From assembly GCA_028688475.1 (NCBI GenBank), contig JAQTYB010000004.1:1-50816 (forward strand): 50,816 nucleotides of DNA, written 5' to 3'. The position numbers were made by a program, and so were the translations under genes. Under the pieces are notes generated by a model that saw only the letters and a program-made list of their open reading frames with translations, searched no databases and was not told where the DNA came from. The stretch is from Elusimicrobiales bacterium. Lineage in GTDB: Bacteria; Elusimicrobiota; Elusimicrobia; Elusimicrobiales; Elusimicrobiaceae. Position 1 is the first letter of the stretch, and each line of letters starts with the position of its first letter. Shown in pieces: positions 35,206-44,064 of the stretch.

Positions 35206-35889
35206 CTAACGCTTGCCGGTTTCCGCTTTGGTCTCTTTGTGCCGGGGCGGTTCCTGACCGGTTTCGGGCGCGGCGGCTGGTTTGCGTCCCGACGATATCC
35301 ACTGCTGGTACGCTTTTTCCTCCTTTATAAGAGGAAATTCCGGCAGCAGATAAACGCTCATGCGCAGGCGCTTGGCGCGCTCCGCCAACTCGTCGCAAAA
35401 CCGGCGCCCGGGCCAGGGATAGCCTTCTATGACGGCGGGCTGTATCCTGGTCATGCCCAGCAGATAGCACTCGCCGTCCTGCGCGGGGCCGAGCACGATG
35501 TCTTTTTCCGTCAGCAGCGAAAACGTCTTCTCGAGCCAGTCCTGAGGCACGCCGGGAGCCTGCACGGAAAGCACAGTCGCGCGCACCGCCCCCGCGTCGA
35601 ACGCCCAGCCCATCGCGTTGGTGAACTGTTCCAGCGGTTCTGTTCCCTTCAGGTTGAGAAACCCGGGATCGTCGGGGTCGAGCCAGCGCAAATCGGGATA
35701 TTTCGAGTCGCCCTTGTAAATTATCGTCGGCTGGACGCCCGAAAGTTTTTTGGACGCGGCGAACAGATGCCGCGCCATGTCCGTATAGGCCAGAACGGCT
35801 TTTTCCGCGCCGAAGGCGCTTTTGAACTGCGCCGGCATCTTGTCGGCTGAAGGCGCGTTGAGGAATATGAGCAGGCAGTTTTCTTTCAT
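35206..35889 (-). CDS. DUF2064 (TIGR04282-type) glycosyltransferase-like protein
   Basis: The 227-residue protein fits the DUF2064 family of GT-A fold transferases, including the arsenosugar-biosynthesis and selenodomain-associated transferases. Key segments are LLIFLNAPSADKMPAQFKSAFG and LGPAQDGECYLLGMTRI, the second being the conserved GPAxDGGYYLIG motif with Glu-Cys substituted for Gly-Tyr. The C-terminal tail is Lys/Pro-rich. The neighbouring SIS gene may belong to the same sugar-phosphate pathway, but the 51-base gap is weak evidence. Its product is unknown. Confidence 0.8.
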   Translation of the reverse strand: MKENCLLIFLNAPSADKMPAQFKSAFGAEKAVLAYTDMARHLFAASKKLSGVQPTIIYKGDSKYPDLRWLDPDDPGFLNLKGTEPLEQFTNAMGWAFDAGAVRATVLSVQAPGVPQDWLEKTFSLLTEKDIVLGPAQDGECYLLGMTRIQPAVIEGYPWPGRRFCDELAERAKRLRMSVYLLPEFPLIKEEKAYQQWISSGRKPAAAPETGQEPPRHKETKAETGKR

Positions 35890-35940
35890 AGCTCTGATAC
35901 TATTATAGCAAAATAGACGGCGTCCGTTTTCCGGCGGAAG

Positions 35941-36951
35941 TTATAGCGTGGGGGTGACCTTTTTGAGGCCTCTGGGCCTGTCCGGGTCCAGCCCTTTTTC
36001 GACGGCGAAATGCAGCGCGGCCAGTTTCAACTCGGTATCGAGCACGACGGAATTGAAAGGCGGCTTGCCGCCCGCGGGGGAGAGTATGTGATGCGTGGTG
36101 CCGCGCGAATCGAGCGCGCCGCGCACTTTCTCGAGGTCCGGCGGCAGCGCTTCGCGCGAGGGCGAAAGCAGCAGTACCAAATCCTCGGGGCCATGCGCGC
36201 CGATGGGGCCGTGCAGAAACTCCGCCGCGGAATATGCGCTGGCGTGCACCCCCGCCATCTCGCGGAATTTGAGCGCGGCGTCTTCCGCCACCGCGAACAT
36301 CGGCCCGCGTCCCACGAACGCCACCACCGGCGCTTTTTTGAGCGCGGGCCAGAAAGCGAAATTCGCGTTGCCGCCGGCGCTTTGCAGCATGGCGCCGGTT
36401 ATCCCTATCGTGCGGGCGAAGTCGTCCGCGTCGAAGCATTTCGCCCACAACTGCGCCGTCCACAGGCAGAGCCAGAGCTGCAATTCAAAGCTTTTAGTGG
36501 CTGCGACGACGGTTTCTTTCGACGAGGAAAGCAGTATGTGCCTGTCAGCTATGCCGGCCAGCGTGTTTTTGGCAGGGTCCGCCTCGTTGGTGACGGCCAC
36601 GCCCTTCGCGCCCCAGCTCATCATGCGCCGGAGGCATTCCACCACGTCGGTGCTTTGCCCGGACTGCGAGAACGCCCACACCGCTTTATCCTTGAAATTG
36701 AGCGGCAGTTTCGCCTCGAAAATTGCGTGCGGATGTATGAAATCGGTGCGCACCCCGGCGTATGTCTCCCAGACGTATTTGGCGAACAGCGTCGCGTTGC
36801 CGGAGCTGCCGCGTCCTATAAGGTATACGGATTCGTCCGCGGCTTTGAGTATGCTGCCGCCGAGCTTTTCATGCGCGTCGCGCGAAAAATCCTCAAGCAG
36901 GGCCGGGATTTCGTGAATGTCTTTCCAGGTAAGCGTTTCCGAGGCTTTCAT
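35941..36951 (-). CDS. Double SIS domain sugar isomerase-like protein
   Basis: The 336-residue protein has two sugar-isomerase (SIS) domains: the first with YLIGRGSSGNATLFAKYVWE and the phosphosugar-binding FSQSGQSTDVVE, the second with VAFVGRGPMFAVAEDAALKFREM and the AEFLHGPIGA segment. It resembles the isomerase half of GlmS and AgaS/FrlB deglycase proteins, but has no glutaminase domain. It probably isomerises or deaminates an amino-sugar phosphate. A TTG at 36957 would add two residues, and the ATG at 36951 is preferred. Confidence 0.85.
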   Translation of the reverse strand: MKASETLTWKDIHEIPALLEDFSRDAHEKLGGSILKAADESVYLIGRGSSGNATLFAKYVWETYAGVRTDFIHPHAIFEAKLPLNFKDKAVWAFSQSGQSTDVVECLRRMMSWGAKGVAVTNEADPAKNTLAGIADRHILLSSSKETVVAATKSFELQLWLCLWTAQLWAKCFDADDFARTIGITGAMLQSAGGNANFAFWPALKKAPVVAFVGRGPMFAVAEDAALKFREMAGVHASAYSAAEFLHGPIGAHGPEDLVLLLSPSREALPPDLEKVRGALDSRGTTHHILSPAGGKPPFNSVVLDTELKLAALHFAVEKGLDPDRPRGLKKVTPTL

Positions 36952-37026
36952 ACTCAAATTGTAAGTCTTTTGGAGATTCTTGCCAAATTGTCATTTCGTG
37001 TAGATTTTTATTTGAGGCAACGCGTG

Positions 37027-38088
37027 CTATTTTCCGGCTATTTCCTGAATTACCCCGGCCAATTTGGCTGATTCCTGCGGGTACTTGGTTTGCATGAGGA
37101 TATAGCCTTTTTTGGCTTTTGAAATCCAGTTTTTGCCGCGCTTTTGCAACGCTTCCCATGCCAGTAAAATATCTCCGCTGCGCTCGTCGCTTAATATGCT
37201 GAACAGGCTGGCGGCTTGAGCCACGTCTTTCAGCGTCTTGGCGTGCTGGCTCGCTCCACGTTCCTGGCTTACGATGAGTTTATGCAGCGCAAATCTTGCC
37301 GGGGTCGGGATATTGACCAAAATCCCGTCGCCGTTTACAACCGCGCCCTGAACCGTGTCCTCGATTAAATAATCCATATACTTCAATGGCATGGCGGTGG
37401 TATTGAGCCTCGGGATAAATACGAACTTGCCGCCGGATTCATGCCGGGCGGTTGTTAGAATATCAACGATAAGCGTCTTGCCGCGCACCATAAACGAGGT
37501 GGATGGATTTTTGGGGCTGAGCGCGGGAACGGGCAAAAAGCCCATTTCCAGCTTTTCCAAAGTGGCAGGGATATCCGTTTTTTCACCGGGGACGGCAAAA
37601 TCTATATTCTTCGGACTGGCAATATCAATATCCTGCGTTTTAATATGGGTTTCCCAGTTGACGCCCAGCATATTGCCCAGCACCGTGAAGGCATGGGTTC
37701 CGACCAAAACGCCGCCTAACCGGAACAACCCGCTGTCTGAAAACGATTTTATCACTCGCGCGATGGCGGCATCCGTAGCCATTACGCCGCCGACACGTAA
37801 TTGGGCGCAAAGCCGCTTGATGTGGTTGGCGTCAGGCTCAAACAGGCTTTTTTCCGCTTCAAATCTGGCTACAAGCTTATCCAGTTGCGGCGACTTCCTG
37901 CCGATATAGAATTGCTGTTTTACGCCGCTTAAATCTATGTGCTGGAAATAACAGTATTGGGCGCTCTTGATAGTCTTTGTCGTAAAGGAGCCTTTCAAAT
38001 GCCCAATGGAGCGCCGGGCTTCCAGCGCGATAAGCTGTTCAAGCAATTCAGCTTGCAGCGTCTGCGTTTCTAAAGGTATCTGTCGCAT
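37027..38088 (-). CDS. GSU2403-family nucleotidyltransferase-fold protein
   Basis: The 353-residue protein matches the GSU2403 family (NTP_transf_8 type). It has an N-terminal helical region with YFQHIDLSGVKQQFYIGRKSP, then a nucleotidyltransferase core with VLVGTHAFTVLGNMLGV and the acidic motif KTQDIDIA, then a helical C-terminus. These proteins are common in accessory regions, and their targets are unknown. GC content is below that of the core genes. A perfect 11-base inverted repeat lies directly upstream of the ATG, which suggests autoregulation or control by a local regulator. Confidence 0.8.
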   Translation of the reverse strand: MRQIPLETQTLQAELLEQLIALEARRSIGHLKGSFTTKTIKSAQYCYFQHIDLSGVKQQFYIGRKSPQLDKLVARFEAEKSLFEPDANHIKRLCAQLRVGGVMATDAAIARVIKSFSDSGLFRLGGVLVGTHAFTVLGNMLGVNWETHIKTQDIDIASPKNIDFAVPGEKTDIPATLEKLEMGFLPVPALSPKNPSTSFMVRGKTLIVDILTTARHESGGKFVFIPRLNTTAMPLKYMDYLIEDTVQGAVVNGDGILVNIPTPARFALHKLIVSQERGASQHAKTLKDVAQAASLFSILSDERSGDILLAWEALQKRGKNWISKAKKGYILMQTKYPQESAKLAGVIQEIAGK

Positions 38089-38092
38089 AATG

Positions 38093-38128
38093 AGTTATAC
38101 GCACAGTATAGCAAGTATGCGTATAACT
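38093..38128 (-). promoter_or_regulatory. Palindromic operator upstream of nucleotidyltransferase gene
   Basis: AGTTATACGCA (38093-38103) and TGCGTATAACT (38118-38128) form a perfect 11-base inverted repeat with a 14-base spacer, four bases from the ATG at 38088. On the minus strand the spacer contains TATACT, a possible -10 box. This is consistent with a repressor-binding site covering the promoter. Confidence 0.55.
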
Positions 38129-38205
38129 GTCATCCGCATTGAGGGCTTGTATAATTTAGTATCGTGTTCCCTTTATTACATGTTGGAGGCTCAGTAAGAA
38201 CGTGG

Positions 38206-38604
38206 CTAAGCCATATGTTCGGTAACCGAATCTGGCAGAACCACCCAGGAACGCATATGGTCTTCGTAAACCGAGAATCCTGGGGACGGGAGATTACGAT
38301 TATCGAATGCGCCGATAGCAACACCCACTGAATCCGGCATATCATCTATCTCCCAGTATACTGTCGCCCCGCAGGTTGGACAAAAATAGAAATGAACATG
38401 ATCGCCCTCATCCGTCGGTCTATCATATTTAGTCGCTTTTCCACTGATTTTTATCTTTGTTTTAGCAAGTCTGGTCTGTACGCCAAAGACACTACCGGTC
38501 CTTTTCTGACAAGCGTAGCAGTGACAGATTGATGTCCGGGTAATTTCGCCCTCATAGACCAGCGTAAGTTGTCCGCAGGAGCACGACGCCTTTTGTTTTT
38601 CCAT
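38206..38604 (-). CDS. GFA (CENP-V/GFA) family zinc protein
   Basis: The 132-residue protein starts at ATG 38604, directly after a GGGAGGG ribosome-binding site. The frame further upstream is not gene-like. Zinc-ligand cysteines are in CSCGQ, CHCYACQKRTG and CPTCGATVYW, the pattern of the glutathione-dependent formaldehyde-activating (GFA/DUF636) family. The family binds glutathione or a related thiol adduct, and the true substrate of most members is unknown. It lies between the nucleotidyltransferase gene and the serine recombinase, near the left edge of the mobile element. Confidence 0.9.
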   Translation of the reverse strand: MEKQKASCSCGQLTLVYEGEITRTSICHCYACQKRTGSVFGVQTRLAKTKIKISGKATKYDRPTDEGDHVHFYFCPTCGATVYWEIDDMPDSVGVAIGAFDNRNLPSPGFSVYEDHMRSWVVLPDSVTEHMA

Positions 38605-38665
38605 AACCCTCCCAATATCATTGAACTGTCTATATTGTACAAAACCACACATGTCCGGTAAAAAT

Positions 38666-40327
38666 TTAGGGGGGAATCCTGCGTTTAGTAGAATTGTTTT
38701 GGTAAAGGACACTTTTGCCGAGCCAGTTTGGCATCTGAGTGCGTGGCTCTGGTGCATCCGATAATAATAGCCCTGTTTGCGGTATTTTACCGTGCAGGGC
38801 TATTTTTATGCCCTTTTCGCCTATGACGGCCTTGTGCAAGACCACGTTCATCAGCTCTTTTTGCTGGTAAGGCTTCATTTGGGCAAAAACCTCACTGAAA
38901 TTCTGCAAAACCTTGCCGATTTTGTCGTGGCTTAGCGCATGGCGCTCCAAATCCTCAATTACAAACTCCAGCTCCGAAATGCCGGTTTCCAGATCCTTTC
39001 GCCGCGCTGCCAGCTTGTCCAGCTTTTCCTTGAGAAAACCAGTATTGCTATTGCTGGCGACCGAAGCCCAGCGGCTCATCAGGTTGTCTGCAGTATTTGT
39101 AACCTTGCGCAATTCTTTTTCCAGAGCAGCTTTTTGTGTTTCCAACTGCGGCAGTTCTTTGTAGGTTTTCGCATTTGCCGTTTTGACTATTTGGGAGACT
39201 ATGCGCTCGTCGCTTGCCAGGGTTTTTACGCGCTCAAGAACCGTAGCTTCAATCTCGCCTGCGGGTATTTTGCGGCGGCAATCACGGTTTTTGCACACAT
39301 AATAGTAATACCGAACATTGCTTCTGCCGATACTGGATGAGCCTTCCATTTGACTGCCGCATTTCTCGCACCACAAAAGGCCGCTATTGAGGATGTAGCT
39401 ATGCTTGAGTGGCAGCGTGCCGTTGTGCCTGCTTTTGTGATTCTTTTTGATAAGTTCTTGTGTTGCATAGAACTTGGCTTCGTCTACGATTGCAGGCCAG
39501 ACAGCTTTTACGGTGCGGTAACGCTCATTCTCCGTCAGTTTGGACTGGTCTTGAATTCGTTTCCGCTTGTTCACTTCCTTGAGCCCGATATAGGCAAGAT
39601 TTGTAAGCATCTGTTGGGTCGAGGTATAGCAAAACCGCCTGCCTGGATAAGAGATATTGCGCCGGGACACATATTGTTTTGTGTGATAGCCATGTTCGTT
39701 AAGGGTTCTGTAAGTTTGGATTAGCGAGCCGCATTTGAGATAAGTGTCAAACGCGAAATTGACCAGCGCTTTTTCCTGCTCATTCGGAATCAGGTAACCT
39801 TTCCGTGCCGGGTCTATGTTGTAGCCGATCAATTGGCTTCCCGTCCATAACCCCCGGTCGGCGCGGGCTATGCAAGCTTCACGTGTGCGCTCCGAAGTCT
39901 GTTCACGCTCGAACTCCGCCAAGGCCATCATTATCGTGATAAATAGTTTGCCCTGGGAGGTCGTGGTGTCATAATTCTGTTTGAGGCATACGAACTCGAC
40001 GTTATATTTTGCCAGCAGTTCAAAGAAGCTCAAGAAGTCCCTGACGGAGCGGCTTACCCTGTCCAACGCCGTGCATAGAACCGTGTTTACGCGCCCGGTC
40101 TTTATATCCTCAATCAATCTACCAAACTCGGCGGTGCGGAATGAGTCCTTGCCGGATACTGCCTTCAGCTCGTATCTCTCCGCCTCAATCCAATCCTCGC
40201 CGCAAGCCGTTGTCTTGTATTCCACGTGCGCCCGCAATCGCTGCAACTGGTTGACGAGCGAGCCTTCCTTGTTTTGCGCCTGTCTTTCCGTGCTTACCCG
40301 AATTATGAAGCCACATTTTTTCTGCAT
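38666..40327 (-). CDS. Large serine recombinase (integrase)
   Basis: The 553-residue protein begins at ATG 40327 behind AGGGAGG. The longer frame to 40372 is not favoured. An N-terminal resolvase domain has catalytic Ser12 in IIRVSTERQAQ and Arg in ALDRVSRSVRDFL. It is followed by a recombinase domain (about 165-270), a zinc ribbon with CEKCG and VCKNRDC (about 330-365) and a coiled coil (about 395-460), the layout of phiC31/Bxb1-type integrases. It should insert and excise the island. The att sites are not identified. Confidence 0.95.
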   Translation of the reverse strand: MQKKCGFIIRVSTERQAQNKEGSLVNQLQRLRAHVEYKTTACGEDWIEAERYELKAVSGKDSFRTAEFGRLIEDIKTGRVNTVLCTALDRVSRSVRDFLSFFELLAKYNVEFVCLKQNYDTTTSQGKLFITIMMALAEFEREQTSERTREACIARADRGLWTGSQLIGYNIDPARKGYLIPNEQEKALVNFAFDTYLKCGSLIQTYRTLNEHGYHTKQYVSRRNISYPGRRFCYTSTQQMLTNLAYIGLKEVNKRKRIQDQSKLTENERYRTVKAVWPAIVDEAKFYATQELIKKNHKSRHNGTLPLKHSYILNSGLLWCEKCGSQMEGSSSIGRSNVRYYYYVCKNRDCRRKIPAGEIEATVLERVKTLASDERIVSQIVKTANAKTYKELPQLETQKAALEKELRKVTNTADNLMSRWASVASNSNTGFLKEKLDKLAARRKDLETGISELEFVIEDLERHALSHDKIGKVLQNFSEVFAQMKPYQQKELMNVVLHKAVIGEKGIKIALHGKIPQTGLLLSDAPEPRTQMPNWLGKSVLYQNNSTKRRIPP

Positions 40328-40355
40328 ATGAACCTCCCTGTGAACATTGAGCCAT

Positions 40356-40598
40356 TCACATGATAGAGTCATTCCCTCCTGAAATCAAGGCATTTTCCGT
40401 CGGATTTTCCGAACATTGAACGCTTATGCCGCGCGCGGTTTTCAGCGCATTTGCGGCACGTTTCGCCACGATTTTACGGATGCCAATTTTCCGACTGGCC
40501 AACAGATAATCACAAACGCCATCAGCCAGCAGATTTACCAATTTCCGGCACTCATCCGCATCCAGTTTCTCGCGCAGATAGGTAATTTCCGTATGCAT
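40356..40598 (-). CDS. Small protein upstream of recombinase
   Basis: The 80-residue protein starts at ATG 40598 behind a perfect AGGAGG with 7-base spacing, which makes translation likely. The sequence MHTEITYLREKLDADECRKL is helical, followed by a basic stretch with RKIGIRKIVAKRAANALK. I recognise no family. The position just upstream of an integrase gene suggests a small regulator or a recombination directionality factor, but that is inference. Confidence 0.5.
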   Translation of the reverse strand: MHTEITYLREKLDADECRKLVNLLADGVCDYLLASRKIGIRKIVAKRAANALKTARGISVQCSENPTENALISGGNDSIM

Positions 40599-40728
40599 AT
40601 GCTGTCCTCCTGCGCATCCATACGACAACCGGGCTCAAAGTGTCGGCTGAGGCATTTCCCGACGGTGAAGCGTAACCTCCGTTACTCCTCCGTGATTTAA
40701 GAAAACCGCATTTAACGCCAAAATATAG

Positions 40729-40791
40729 GCAGGGCTGAAGACACTTCCGAACTTGATTCGGAGGTGGCGAGTATGCGTTCTTCAGCCCTGC
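40729..40791 (+). promoter_or_regulatory. Inverted repeat enclosing the ribosome-binding site and start of the sigma gene
   Basis: A perfect 13-base inverted repeat (40729-40741 and 40779-40791, GCAGGGCTGAAGA and its complement) brackets a second stem TCCGAA/TTCGGA (40746-40751 and 40757-40762). The Shine-Dalgarno GGAGG (40760-40764) overlaps the inner stem, and the ATG at 40773 lies in the outer loop. As RNA it could hide the translation start. As DNA it could be an operator. Confidence 0.6.
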
Positions 40792-41363
40792 AGTATGGCG
40801 ATGATTTTGATGATTGGGAGGTGGCGGTAGCTAAAAATGTGGTGGACGGTTTCCTGCGGCAATGGGAGTGTCTTCGGCCCGAAGACTTTGATGACCTGAC
40901 TCAGGAAGCCCTGCTGCACTGGCTACAGAAAAGGAATAAGTATCGCGCCGACAAGAAATGCAAGCCGACCACGTTTATGGCGCGTGTCGTTAAAAACAAG
41001 CTGCGCGATATACTCAAGGCCCGGCTGGCTAAAAAGCGCAGGCCTAAGTCCGGGCCGGAACTGCGTTTTTCGGCACCTGTGGCGGATGATGGCGAAGACG
41101 ATGAAAGCCCGACGCTGGAAAATGCTGTAGAGGATACTGCGGCGGCAAAACGGTTATCCGGCGTTGAACTTAAACTGGACATAACGGCGGCGACCGACAA
41201 ACTTTCGCCGCGCCAGAAATTGCTCTGCAAAATGCTTGCGGGCGGAATGTCTATGTCCGAGGCCAGCAATCAGCTTAGCCTGCCGCGCGCTACGCTTTAC
41301 GAGGAACGCAACCGCATCCAGGCTATCCTGCTCGCCCAAGGTGTCGGAGATTATGCTAAATAA
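40773..41363 (+). CDS. Sigma-70-like RNA polymerase sigma factor
   Basis: The 196-residue protein starts at ATG 40773, eight bases after GGAGG. A GTG at 40764 lies within the Shine-Dalgarno. It has a sigma region 2-like segment (RPEDFDDLTQEALLHWLQKR, then VVKNKLRDILKARLAKKRR) and a region 4-like helix-turn-helix (LSPRQKLLCKMLAGGMSMSEASNQLSL). An acidic linker separates them. It resembles ECF-type sigma factors carried by phages and integrative elements and probably transcribes the island's own genes. It precedes the replication genes on the same strand. Confidence 0.8.
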   Translation: MRSSALQYGDDFDDWEVAVAKNVVDGFLRQWECLRPEDFDDLTQEALLHWLQKRNKYRADKKCKPTTFMARVVKNKLRDILKARLAKKRRPKSGPELRFSAPVADDGEDDESPTLENAVEDTAAAKRLSGVELKLDITAATDKLSPRQKLLCKMLAGGMSMSEASNQLSLPRATLYEERNRIQAILLAQGVGDYAK

Positions 41364-41427
41364 TCCGACACTTTGCCCTGCTTTGTCGTATGCAAGGGAG
41401 AAGTCAAATCCTGCAAACGGAGGCAGT

Positions 41428-41706
41428 ATGAAAGACATCTATATCTTCCGCTTCGGCAAAGGCGCTACGCCCGAATACGCCGAGGCGCAAATGATACTGG
41501 CGGTTGTGGCTGTGGAGTGCATGTTCGGCAAGGCGGCGGTGCGCATCGGCGTGCGCTATGCGCTCAATCGCGACAAGAACGCGATGGTGATTGAATCCAC
41601 CAATGAAGCTGGCGAAGCGCTGGCGCGGGTATTTACCGGGTTCCTTATCCGCGTGTTCGGCGAGACGGCTTTTAAGGTGGAGCATACCAAGGCCGGTGGA
41701 AAATGA
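41428..41706 (+). CDS. Small protein of unknown function before primase
   Basis: The 92-residue protein starts at ATG 41428 behind GGAGG with 5-base spacing. The frame opens at 41236, but that part overlaps the sigma gene. It is soluble and alpha/beta-like (MILAVVAVECMFGKAAVRIG, then ALARVFTGFLIRVFGETAF). No family is recognised. The stop overlaps the primase start as ATGA, so the two proteins are coupled and may act together in replication. Confidence 0.7.
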   Translation: MKDIYIFRFGKGATPEYAEAQMILAVVAVECMFGKAAVRIGVRYALNRDKNAMVIESTNEAGEALARVFTGFLIRVFGETAFKVEHTKAGGK

Positions 41707-44045
41707 CAATGTTGGATTGTGCGTTGGATTATTTGTCCAGGGGCTGGAGCGCTATTCCGCTTAGGCCGAAGGGCAAGAAACCGCTTATCGCGTGGGAACA
41801 GTTCCAATCCAGACTTGCGACCGAGGACGAAATGCGCGGCTGGTTTGAGCGGACTCCCGACGCGAATATCGGCATAGTCACCGGCAAGCTATCCGGACTG
41901 TTTGTCGTGGATTTGGACGACGGCGCGGAAGGTATAACATCATGGGCGCGATTGTGCCACTCACATGGCTGTGCGGCAATCAAGACCCGCACGGCAAACA
42001 CTGTGTCCGGCGGTAAGCATCTTCTGTTCAAATATCCCGAAAATGCTGCCTTGCGCAACAGCACAAAGCTGGTCCCGCATATAGACACGCGCGGCGAAGG
42101 CGGCTATATCGTTGCCTCGCCCAGCTATGTGGAGGATTCCATGAAGGAACCGGCCCGCAAAGGCACTTACACATGGGAGAACGAAAGCGCGCCCATCGCG
42201 GAAATGCCGCTGTGGCTGATTGACTTGTTCAGCAAGAAACCCGAAATGGCTACGGCAACGAAAGAAACCAACTGTCCGGAAATTCCGGATAGTTCCAAGT
42301 CGGCGATGGCACAGATACTGCTGGATAAATATGTTTCCGGGGCAAGCGTGGGCAACCGCAACGAAAACGGTTTCCAGCTTGCTTTGCAGTTGCGCGATAA
42401 CGGTTTTGCCGAGCAGGAAGCCTCTGCCATATTGGAGAACTATGCGGCAAGCGTTCCGCAGCCCGGCGAGCGATATAGCGTTCAGGAGGCGATGGCTTCC
42501 GTCCATGAAGCCTATAAATCCGCGCCGAGGGAGCCTTCCTTCGTGAGCGTAGGGCAGTCGCAGCCCGGCATAAGCATTCCTGACGACGAATTCCGGCGCA
42601 TACTGACCCCGCCTGCGGACCATGAGGGACATTTTCAGGTTTTTGATATGCTGCACGGCAATCGGGTTTGTTTTACCCGCGAGATGGGCTGGCTGGTCTA
42701 CCATGATGGATTCTGGGACAGGGAGGCTGCGCCCAAACATCTCTCCGAGTGTATCACCGATATACTTCGTAAACGCCAGATTGCCGCCGTGCAGGCTGGC
42801 AACAAACAGTTGCGGTTCAAGAGCGATGCTACGCGCAGCAATATCGAAGCCATCAAGGCGATTGCGCAGGACCGACTTGTCCGAACCGCCGCCGACTTCA
42901 ACCGGAAGGATTATTTGCTCAATTGCGACAGCGGGGTGCTGAATTACCGGACCTTTGAACTGTCGGGGCACCAGCCGGAGTTCATGTTCGACTACAAGAT
43001 TCCGGTCAAATGGAACCCGGACGCGGATACGCTTGAGTGGAACCAGTTTGTCGCCGATTGCGTCGGCGAGGATATAACGGAGTTCGGCGGGGAGCGCATG
43101 ACCACGCTGGAACTCTTGCAGCTTTGCGCTGGCTACTCCATCACCGGCGATACCAGCGCGGAAACCATGTTCTACCTATTCGGTCCGCCGCGCTCAGGCA
43201 AAGGCACGTTCATGACGGCGATACAGAACTTGCTTGGCCCGCTGGCTGGCACGGTCAATATCGGCACGCTGTGTGCGGCAAGCAAGAGCGATTCACAGAA
43301 TTTTGAGCTGGCGGGACTGTCGCGTTGCCGTTATGTCACCGCCGCCGAGACTGGCCGGGATACGTTTCTTGATGCGGGCCGGATAAAGAACCTGACCGGC
43401 AATGACCCGATACAGTGCGCCTTCAAGTTCAAGGACACATTTCGTTATACGCCCAAGTTCAAGCTCTGGATATCGTCAAACCACGAGGTCAATGTGGATG
43501 CCGGGGACGATGCGGTTTGGGATAGGCTCCGGGCGTTCCATTTCCTGAACAGCCATAAGGGTAATCCTGACACCATGCTCAAGCACCGGCTGACCACCAA
43601 TCTGGAACCGGTGCTGCTGTGGTGCGCTTACGGGGCGCATGCTTGGTATGAATTGCGCGAAAAGGGACTGCCCATGCCCCGGACACAGACGATGCGGCAA
43701 TATCTGCAAGACCGCAAGGACGAAGCCGATTATATCAAGCAATTCTTGCAGGACAAGGAACTCTCGCCCGGCACGGATGAGGAGGGCTATATTCCCGGCG
43801 CAGAGCTATACGGGAAATATAAAGACTTCTGCCTGAAAAACCATGTGGAGAAATTCCTGTCCCTGCGTAATTTTATAAGCGACCTGAAGCGGCGCGGGTT
43901 TAACTACAAGCAAAAGAAACACATGGGGCATAACACGCGGGGATTTCTGGTAACTGAAGGCGCGGAAAGTCCGGTTACTGGCAGCGATTGCGGCACGCAA
44001 CCGGAGCTGATGGAGACCGGAAACGCGGGCCCAAGGCCGTTTTAG
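41703..44045 (+). CDS. Prim-Pol primase / P4-type helicase
   Basis: The 780-residue replication protein has an N-terminal bifunctional primase-polymerase domain with the metal motif VVDLDDG (about 69-75), a PriCT-1 segment (about 200-285), a D5_N-like region and an SF3 helicase core with Walker A FGPPRSGKGTF (about 493-503) and LWISSNHEVN. A C-terminal winged helix follows. Proteins of this type start replication of P4-like satellites, plasmids and integrative elements without host DnaG or DnaB loading. It is followed by an iteron-rich region that may be its origin. Confidence 0.95.
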   Translation: MTMLDCALDYLSRGWSAIPLRPKGKKPLIAWEQFQSRLATEDEMRGWFERTPDANIGIVTGKLSGLFVVDLDDGAEGITSWARLCHSHGCAAIKTRTANTVSGGKHLLFKYPENAALRNSTKLVPHIDTRGEGGYIVASPSYVEDSMKEPARKGTYTWENESAPIAEMPLWLIDLFSKKPEMATATKETNCPEIPDSSKSAMAQILLDKYVSGASVGNRNENGFQLALQLRDNGFAEQEASAILENYAASVPQPGERYSVQEAMASVHEAYKSAPREPSFVSVGQSQPGISIPDDEFRRILTPPADHEGHFQVFDMLHGNRVCFTREMGWLVYHDGFWDREAAPKHLSECITDILRKRQIAAVQAGNKQLRFKSDATRSNIEAIKAIAQDRLVRTAADFNRKDYLLNCDSGVLNYRTFELSGHQPEFMFDYKIPVKWNPDADTLEWNQFVADCVGEDITEFGGERMTTLELLQLCAGYSITGDTSAETMFYLFGPPRSGKGTFMTAIQNLLGPLAGTVNIGTLCAASKSDSQNFELAGLSRCRYVTAAETGRDTFLDAGRIKNLTGNDPIQCAFKFKDTFRYTPKFKLWISSNHEVNVDAGDDAVWDRLRAFHFLNSHKGNPDTMLKHRLTTNLEPVLLWCAYGAHAWYELREKGLPMPRTQTMRQYLQDRKDEADYIKQFLQDKELSPGTDEEGYIPGAELYGKYKDFCLKNHVEKFLSLRNFISDLKRRGFNYKQKKHMGHNTRGFLVTEGAESPVTGSDCGTQPELMETGNAGPRPF

Positions 44046-44064
44046 GGGGCGAGGAGGCGCGTTT

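Noticed and set aside
34929-35470. Short frames on both strands in the 34927-35198 repeat
   Set aside because: They arise from the inverted repeats themselves and have no ribosome-binding site.
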